33,879 nucleotides of DNA from a virus. Numbering within the stretch: position 1 is the first letter of the stretch; each line of letters begins with the position of its first letter. Below the pieces are notes generated by a model. It saw only the letters and a list, made by a program, of their open reading frames with translations. It ran no database searches and was not told the origin of the DNA. Positions 28,993-33,879 of this stretch are shown piece after piece. A program made the position numbers and the translations under genes. The stretch spans positions 1 to 33,879 of the IMG/VR virus record IMGVR_UViG_3300000116_000089; one strand, 5' to 3'.

Positions 28993-30634
28993 TTATTATT
29001 CTCTCCAGTTCTAATTTTGCTCTAATCTCATTTGCTTCAGCTTTTTCAATTCTTTTCTGAAATTTAGTTACTATATCATTGTATCCCAGTTGTTGGTTAA
29101 CGTAAATATTTCTGTTATCTATATACTCTTTTTGATATCCATAAGGAATATCACTTTTATATTCTAAAAGATTATCAAACATTTTAGAGTTTATATTTCC
29201 ATAATCTTCCATGCTCACGTTACTTTGCATGGCATTAGCTACAAGATAATTTGTAGAAATTAACCTCTGGTCGATTCTTTGAGTTGCATTATTTACTTTT
29301 TTGGTAATCTCAGCGATTGTAATGACTGGAATAACTTCTGCATTGGTTTCCTGATTATCAATAGTATTGTTATTGCTCTCGCTATTGATATCTCTATTAT
29401 CCACGGTAATCTCATCTGCTCCTTGCTCGCTTTCCGTACTGCTTTCTTCAACTGATTCAGTTGTTGTTGCTCTTTCGTTACTAGATGATACTTGCTCGCT
29501 ATTTCTTGTAGGCTCTGTGTTTTGTTCTGTAGCTTCATTAGTTCTAGGTGATTCAACTGACTCGCTCTGTTCTGCGACAATGGTTTCGCTTGAGGGTTCT
29601 GACTCTGTAGGTTCTTCTCTTGCAATTGGTGGCTCACTTCCAAATTCGGCTTCGACAAATTCTTTAAACTCTTCTGCTGTAAAACTTTCGATTTCTTTTG
29701 TTTCAATTCTTTCTTCAAAGTTTTCGATTTTTGTTGAGAATGATTCGAGGGTCGTTGGTTCTTCATAAGATATCTCCATTGGTATTTCTTCAAATTTTTC
29801 TATTGGTGAAAATTCTTTTAGTTCCATAGTTTGTACTGGTTCAAAAAAAACATTAACTACTCCAGCATTAATTTCTTCTTTTTTAATTTCTTTAAAATAC
29901 ACTTCTTCAAATGTTTGAACAACTAATTCAGGCTCTTGAAATATTTCAAATTTGAATTCTTCCATAGGAATAAATTCTATTGTTTCTACGTTACTAGATA
30001 ATGATTCTTCTATTCCTTGTATAGTTGTATTGATATGAGATGTTTGAGATGCTGTTAAAACAGTTGGCTCGTAAGTCATTATTACACTTACATTATCAAT
30101 ATTAGCACCACCAAGACCACGAGCAACACCATTAGTATCAGTGCCACTGATAAAAATGTTTCCAATGTTACTATCAACCCCTGAATATGAAATATTGTTT
30201 TCAAAAATTTTGCCATTAATATCCGTAACATTATATCTCTCCTGTGTAGTTGTCGATAAAATATTATTATCAGAATCTTTTATTTGTAATCTAATTGAAA
30301 AACTATCAGCTCCACCTTGGCCACCCCAACAACCAGCTACACCACATTCTCCGTTTTGAATTAAGACCGAGCTGTTTAAAGTGATACCGTTGTTTAATTG
30401 CTGTTGAGTTATAGTATCGCTTGTTAAACTAAAATCTTGTTCGATACTTCCTTGTAAGCCAAACTCTAAATCATAGTTTGAACCACAACAATCATTTAAG
30501 ACTTGGACTTCGCCTGTAGTAATCCAGTTGTTTGAATTGTTATTTTCAAAATCGCCATTAATGATTAAGTTACCTGTCTGCTCGGCAGACAGATAACTAA
30601 AGGGCAACATAATGAATATAATTAAGTATCTCAT
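28982..30634 (-). CDS. Secreted acidic low-complexity protein
   Basis: From ATG 30634 the 550-aa protein has a signal peptide (MRYLIIFIMLPFSYLSA, cleavage about residue 17) and an N-terminal jelly-roll-like domain (GNLIINGDFENN-NW, DCCGSNYDLEFGLQGS, CGVAGCWGGQGGADSFSIRLQI). Residues about 220-335 repeat Glu-Phe segments (FIPMEEFKFEIF, TFEEVYFKEI). About 335-430 is Ser/Glu/Thr/Asn-rich and disordered. The last 100 residues form a coiled coil. ATGA overlap with the lipoprotein gene implies coupling. The export signal in a phage protein is unusual; the target is periplasm, outer membrane or medium. I do not recognise a function. Confidence 0.75.
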   Translation of the reverse strand: MRYLIIFIMLPFSYLSAEQTGNLIINGDFENNNSNNWITTGEVQVLNDCCGSNYDLEFGLQGSIEQDFSLTSDTITQQQLNNGITLNSSVLIQNGECGVAGCWGGQGGADSFSIRLQIKDSDNNILSTTTQERYNVTDINGKIFENNISYSGVDSNIGNIFISGTDTNGVARGLGGANIDNVSVIMTYEPTVLTASQTSHINTTIQGIEESLSSNVETIEFIPMEEFKFEIFQEPELVVQTFEEVYFKEIKKEEINAGVVNVFFEPVQTMELKEFSPIEKFEEIPMEISYEEPTTLESFSTKIENFEERIETKEIESFTAEEFKEFVEAEFGSEPPIAREEPTESEPSSETIVAEQSESVESPRTNEATEQNTEPTRNSEQVSSSNERATTTESVEESSTESEQGADEITVDNRDINSESNNNTIDNQETNAEVIPVITIAEITKKVNNATQRIDQRLISTNYLVANAMQSNVSMEDYGNINSKMFDNLLEYKSDIPYGYQKEYIDNRNIYVNQQLGYNDIVTKFQKRIEKAEANEIRAKLELERIINGY

Positions 30635-30759
30635 TCTTTTATAGGTTCGTAAACCCAATTCTCGTTAGCTCCGTAAACTTTCATCTCGCCTAATGTAACT
30701 GTACCTGTAGTTGCACATGAATTTAATAAAAATAAACTAATTATTATTATCTTTTTCAT
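30631..30759 (-). CDS. 42-aa lipoprotein (possible o-spanin)
   Basis: The short frame begins at ATG 30759 with GGAAC upstream and ends in an ATGA overlap with the secreted-protein gene. The product has a basic start and hydrophobic core (MKKIIIISLFLL) followed by a lipobox LNSC with Cys15 as the lipidation site. The mature part is 28 residues. Small outer-membrane lipoproteins of this size serve as o-spanins in tailed phages, disrupting the outer membrane at lysis. It overlaps the gene upstream by 23 nt. The spanin role is inference. Confidence 0.72.
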   Translation of the reverse strand: MKKIIIISLFLLNSCATTGTVTLGEMKVYGANENWVYEPIKE

Positions 30760-31393
30760 TTTCGTTCCAAGTCATTGATGATTTTGTATCTACGTTTTTT
30801 TGTTTTGTAATTCTTTGTCTTTTTAACCATGCTTGATAATCAGGCCTTAGTTGAGGAAACTTATCCCAATATTCTTGTGCTTGTTTTCCAATCAAACCTA
30901 AAGCTGGACATACTGTACCAGCTTGTTCCATGCTATAAAAAACATCTGGGTCAGTACACAATAAATTTATGCTGGCCACTTTCATTCCATAACGAAAAAG
31001 CAATTCACTTTTTTTCCTTTTTTCGCACTCAGGGTCTAAAAAATATGAACCAAAACTTCCTGAAAAACCAATGACTGTTACACCAGCCGATAACGGTATA
31101 GTACAACTTGATTGTGAGTATATAGACATTGCTGGAGCATTAGCTGGATTGACAGCAGTTTCAGTTTTATTATTATTATTAGTAGTGTTATTTGTATCTG
31201 AGCTCGAACCACTTTGATATGTATTACTTGTTGTAGCTTCGTAGCCTTGAATGTTTGTTTGACTTCCACTTCCGTTAGCAGTTTGGTTTGAAGTAGCACC
31301 TGAAGATGTTACATCGGCCAGTGCATCTGATATTCCATATGCTAAAATCATTCCAATAAAAACTAAAGCAACTTGCCTATAAAAAGAGCACAT
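30737..31393 (-). CDS. Secreted Asn/Ser/Thr-rich protein, unknown
   Basis: The 218-aa protein has a signal peptide (FYRQVALVFIGMILAYGISDALA, cut about residue 27), then a 65-residue Gly/Ser/Thr/Asn-rich linker (SGATSNQTANGSGSQTN...). A C-terminal domain has conserved-looking cysteines (SCTIPLSAGVTVIGFSGSFGSYFLDPECEKRKKSELLF, LLCTDPD, CPALGLIG). AGGAG precedes the ATG. It lies between the holin-like gene and the lipoprotein, so it may act at the envelope during lysis. No enzymatic motif seen. Confidence 0.75.
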   Translation of the reverse strand: MCSFYRQVALVFIGMILAYGISDALADVTSSGATSNQTANGSGSQTNIQGYEATTSNTYQSGSSSDTNNTTNNNNKTETAVNPANAPAMSIYSQSSCTIPLSAGVTVIGFSGSFGSYFLDPECEKRKKSELLFRYGMKVASINLLCTDPDVFYSMEQAGTVCPALGLIGKQAQEYWDKFPQLRPDYQAWLKRQRITKQKNVDTKSSMTWNENEKDNNN

Positions 31394-31400
31394 CTTTTTT

Positions 31401-31835
31401 TTATCTCCTAACTAATGAACCACCAAAATATAATCCAATAATACTACTGACCACATGGGTGTCTAAAGGTGTGATTACTAAACCAACCATCGGTTTCCAT
31501 TGTGTTACATCTGTTGATGATGAGAAAATCCACCAGCCATTAGTTATAGCTTCTGTGTAACCAACATAAATTGGCATATCGGAATCAATGAAAGGTGCAA
31601 GTTTGGGTAAGACTAGAATTGCTACAACACATAAAAGTGCAATTACTCTACGAGTATTTTTTGTGAAAGGGTCATCAACTGCTCTTGCTTTATCAAATTG
31701 TTTTGTTTGAAATCCAGCTCGTTGCATTAAAAGTTTTTGCTCATCAGCTTTGTCTTTGCCTTTCTGAGCCATGATAGATAAAGCACCTCCGAGTATGGTA
31801 CTAAATCCCATGCTTATTAATTCCATTGGTATCAA
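31401..31835 (-). CDS. 3-TM holin-like protein (GTA_holin_3TM type)
   Basis: The product resembles the 3-TM GTA holin family (PF11351): GFSTILGGALSIMAQKGKDKADEQKLLMQRAGFQTKQFDKARA, TKNTRRVIALLCVVAILVLPKLAPFI, and a C-terminal hydrophobic stretch (VVSSIIGLYFGGS). It would permeabilise the inner membrane at lysis. I favour a TTG start at 31835 (MIPMELISMG), where GGAGG lies 8 nt upstream and TTGA overlaps the previous stop. ATG 31826 and TTG 31850 are alternatives. Confidence 0.82.
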   Translation of the reverse strand: MIPMELISMGFSTILGGALSIMAQKGKDKADEQKLLMQRAGFQTKQFDKARAVDDPFTKNTRRVIALLCVVAILVLPKLAPFIDSDMPIYVGYTEAITNGWWIFSSSTDVTQWKPMVGLVITPLDTHVVSSIIGLYFGGSLVRR

Positions 31836-32014
31836 TTCGCTAACCTCCAACTAAGTATTGCTATGATAATAGTTCCAATCCAAACTAAAACACCAACACC
31901 ACCTTTGCCGATATTAATAATTTTATATAATTCGACAATGTCTTTACTGTTTTGCTTAACAGTTTTATCCATAGACTCAAGCCTTTCCATTAATTGTTCG
32001 TTAGTAACTTTCAT
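31832..32014 (-). CDS. XhlA-like holin-associated membrane protein
   Basis: The 60-aa protein has a coiled-coil N-terminus (NEQLMERLESMDKTVKQNSKDIVELYKIIN) and a C-terminal transmembrane helix (VGVLVWIGTIIIAILSW), matching the XhlA layout (haemolysin XhlA, PF10779-like), which works with holins. Its ATG overlaps the fibre gene stop (ATGA), and its stop overlaps the next gene start (TTGA). Together with the 3-TM protein it forms the holin cassette. Confidence 0.8.
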   Translation of the reverse strand: MKVTNEQLMERLESMDKTVKQNSKDIVELYKIINIGKGGVGVLVWIGTIIIAILSWRLAN

Positions 32015-33063
32015 GTTGCTAGTGATATAACCCCATTAGTTCCTACCATTGGCATCTCTGCAAAAGCCATGTACCAATAAATTGTATTTTCTTGATTGTT
32101 TCCAGTAGATGTTGATGCAAGTCTAAACCCATTGCTTTCAAACTGAACATTAGCAGTGGTTTGACCACCACTAGCATTATATTTCATATTCCTTGTTCTT
32201 TGACCACCAATACCAAAACCTGTTAAGACTGATGACCTAGCTCCCCAGTCATCTCCACTAGCAGATGCACCTTTTAACAATATCCATTTAGGTTTGAATC
32301 CACAATACACTTTAGTTCCAGCAATATTTCCTGTGCCTGAATAAAATCCAAACTTACTAAAACCTTTTATTTCTGCAAAAGCATAAAAAATACATGCTTG
32401 ACTACTTGCATTACCAAGAGCAAGAGAACCTACTGAAAAAACAGTGCTTGTAGGTGCTGTGTCATTCCAACCTGTAGCATCATCTGAAGTACCACCTGTT
32501 CCACAAAATTGAATCAAATCAGTTTCAGGGTCAGCTATAAAAGTTTTACCCATATTCAAAGCTAAACCTCTATCAGAAGTAGCTGTAGATTTTGTGATTA
32601 CTATTTTTGGAGCTACACCAAGACCATGACCGATTGTTCCATTAGCTCCTGTGCCTGTAAATTGTCCTATTGATACACCAGCAGTCGTGTTTACTTGTAC
32701 TGTAGAATTAATACTTCCAGTAGTATTAGATGCTGTTGTGCCACCATTAGCTTTCCAACAAGCACCGATATATCTATCACTTGCATCATTAGTATTTGCT
32801 ATATTTCCAGTTAAAGTAAATCCATCTGAGGTATAACTAGCTACATAGGTTGTTGTATCAACAGGATTGTTTCCACTTGGACTCCAGTTTTTAGCAACAC
32901 CATCTGAAGAATTATTTAATATTGGGTTTCCAGTACCACTATAATTGTTAAACCAAAGTGAGTCAGGTTTAAAAGCCATGCCATTAATTGTGGTTGTGCT
33001 ATCACTTCCTGTCCATGTAGGAACATCAAAGTGGTCGTGTGGTTGAAATGAAATAAATGCCAT
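32011..33063 (-). CDS. Tail fibre protein, DUF7483-like
   Basis: The 350-aa protein resembles marine-phage fibre domains of DUF7483 type: CWKANGGTTASNTTGSINSTVQVNTTAGVSIGQFTGTGANGTIGHGLGVAPKIVI, FYAFAEIKGFSKFGFYSGTG, VYCGFKPKWILLKG and the NTIYWYMAFAEMP end. It is probably a receptor-binding or carbohydrate-contacting fibre, beta-rich and Ser/Thr/Asn-rich. In many phages this domain follows the SPRY-like domain in one polypeptide; here it is a separate gene 4 bp downstream of it. AGGA lies upstream of the ATG. Confidence 0.8.
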   Translation of the reverse strand: MAFISFQPHDHFDVPTWTGSDSTTTINGMAFKPDSLWFNNYSGTGNPILNNSSDGVAKNWSPSGNNPVDTTTYVASYTSDGFTLTGNIANTNDASDRYIGACWKANGGTTASNTTGSINSTVQVNTTAGVSIGQFTGTGANGTIGHGLGVAPKIVITKSTATSDRGLALNMGKTFIADPETDLIQFCGTGGTSDDATGWNDTAPTSTVFSVGSLALGNASSQACIFYAFAEIKGFSKFGFYSGTGNIAGTKVYCGFKPKWILLKGASASGDDWGARSSVLTGFGIGGQRTRNMKYNASGGQTTANVQFESNGFRLASTSTGNNQENTIYWYMAFAEMPMVGTNGVISLAT

Positions 33064-33067
33064 AATG

Positions 33068-33862
33068 TTATCCTGTGTTCTTAATGTTAGATGTGCAAAT
33101 ACTTAAGTAAGAATTTGGTGGAGCATATTCAAACGTTCCCTTACCAGCAGAATCTGCATTACCACTACTCACTGCTGTTGTACCAAAGCAACCTCTACCG
33201 AAGTTACAATACATATATCTATTGGCATTATTTGCTTGATTACTTGCTGATGTAACATTGATTCCCCAAAATTCATCTCCTTTAGCAAACGATAATCCAG
33301 CATTAGCACCTGTTGCTGGGTTTCCAGCATTTGAAGTTGAGGGTGCATTAAACCATGTACCATTTTTACCAAACCATATCTTAGATGTAGCTGATGTTAA
33401 ATCTACTGCCAACATAATGATATCATTTGCACTTGCTTGAACTCCATAGTTTACTGTGCCACCACCACCATCATCAATTAAGTTTGGTGTGCCAGTCATG
33501 GGTTGATAGGTAATTCCCTCACAACCATTTGAACCTGTCTCTTTTCCAACGATTGCATTAGCTCCCTCATTTCTCCATCTTCTTGATGCATGAGTACCAT
33601 TTTTATAAATTGATATTGTAACTGCATCTGCTGTTGTTCTATCTGATTGTGGTTTAAATTCTGCATACCATTTACCATCTGAAATCATCATTGTGCCATT
33701 AGCACCTCTAGCACTTGTTGATGTTCCTAAAAATGCTGTGCCTGAATGGTCTAACTCAGCAGAACCATCTACACCAGCTCCATATCCTTGATTTCTATCT
33801 AGTATCATAAAGTTGTTACTAGGTGTATCTGTGTCTTGTGTAAATGTTCCTGATGTAGCCAT
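33068..33862 (-). CDS. Tail fibre protein, SPRY-like domain
   Basis: The 264-aa protein has a concanavalin/SPRY-like fold pattern: MISDGKWYAEFKPQ, VQASANDIIMLAVDLTSATSKIWFGKNGTWF and RYMYCNFGRGCFG, ending FEYAPPNSYLSICTSNIKNTG, the usual junction to the DUF7483 part in marine phages. The ATG at 33862 has no clear ribosome-binding site. The frame is open upstream to the window edge (reading QSNN before the Met), so the true start could lie beyond the edge. In another frame the edge bases read WSK followed by two stops, which may be the end of an upstream gene. Confidence 0.75.
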   Translation of the reverse strand: MATSGTFTQDTDTPSNNFMILDRNQGYGAGVDGSAELDHSGTAFLGTSTSARGANGTMMISDGKWYAEFKPQSDRTTADAVTISIYKNGTHASRRWRNEGANAIVGKETGSNGCEGITYQPMTGTPNLIDDGGGGTVNYGVQASANDIIMLAVDLTSATSKIWFGKNGTWFNAPSTSNAGNPATGANAGLSFAKGDEFWGINVTSASNQANNANRYMYCNFGRGCFGTTAVSSGNADSAGKGTFEYAPPNSYLSICTSNIKNTG

Positions 33863-33879
33863 GTTATTACTTTGACCAC

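Noticed and set aside
29293-29793. 166-aa and 133-aa frames within the secreted-protein gene on both strands
   Set aside because: They arise from the low-complexity Glu/Ser/Thr codons of the 550-aa gene. No start signals or known motifs.
1-33879. tRNA genes, integrase or att sites, CRISPR arrays, insertion sequences
   Set aside because: I saw no cloverleaf-like segments, recombinase motifs, regular spacer repeats or transposase signatures. A covariance-model scan could still find a degenerate tRNA.
1-33879. Terminal direct repeat proving a complete genome
   Set aside because: The first and last bases share no clear repeat, so circularity is only suggested by gene order.

Overview
The window looks like most or all of the genome of a tailed, long-tailed (siphovirus-like) phage with AT-rich DNA (roughly one third G+C by eye). 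The structural genes are of HK97 / gene-transfer-agent type: HK97-fold capsid, S78 prohead protease, gp6-like connector, HK97 gp10-like protein, DUF3168, TP901-type tail tube, and a GTA gp10-like tail chaperone. The tail-fibre genes (IPT/TIG, SPRY-like, DUF7483-like) and the base composition suggest a marine bacterial host, probably an alphaproteobacterium. That host assignment is inference. I see no integrase, attachment site, tRNA gene, CRISPR array or DNA polymerase.

Layout. A divergent control region at 17074-17203 separates two arms. To the right (17204-23013, + strand) lies an early/accessory arm: small unknown proteins, an ERF-type annealing protein, a 2-oxoglutarate/Fe(II) oxygenase, a PD-(D/E)XK-type nuclease, an amidoligase / gamma-glutamylcyclotransferase pair with its own promoter, DUF3310, and small HTH and membrane proteins. 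It ends at a strong terminator (23032-23062). To the left (17073 down to 1, - strand) come an HTH regulator, a winged-helix replication protein, a DnaB-like helicase, a cluster of three ParB-like proteins around a PAPS-reductase-like enzyme and a 45-aa zinc ribbon, then TerS, TerL, portal, HNH, head morphogenesis, protease, capsid, decoration protein and tail tip (DUF2163, HlyC-like, J-like, fibre). The - strand resumes at the right edge (33862 down to 23131) with fibre proteins, XhlA/3TM holin-like proteins, secreted proteins and a lipoprotein, then connector, tail completion, tail tube, chaperone (with a -1 frameshift site), tape measure and a distal tail protein. It converges on the early arm at about 23.1 kb. 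If the ends join, all - strand genes form one continuous late arm. The left-edge fibre gene is cut, and no terminal repeat is visible.

The most interesting points are these. Two distant loci (the amidoligase operon at 20.2 kb and a lone 86-aa gene at 7.7 kb) share a near-identical promoter, leader hairpin and ribosome-binding region, suggesting one phage regulon. The ParB/PAPS-reductase cluster includes a ParB protein that appears to carry the collapsed remains of a DNA methyltransferase. An HlyC-like acyltransferase homologue sits where related phages usually encode an NlpC/P60 peptidase. GATC appears to be absent from the whole window. The tail-tip block sits before the connector/tube block, and no endolysin is recognisable.
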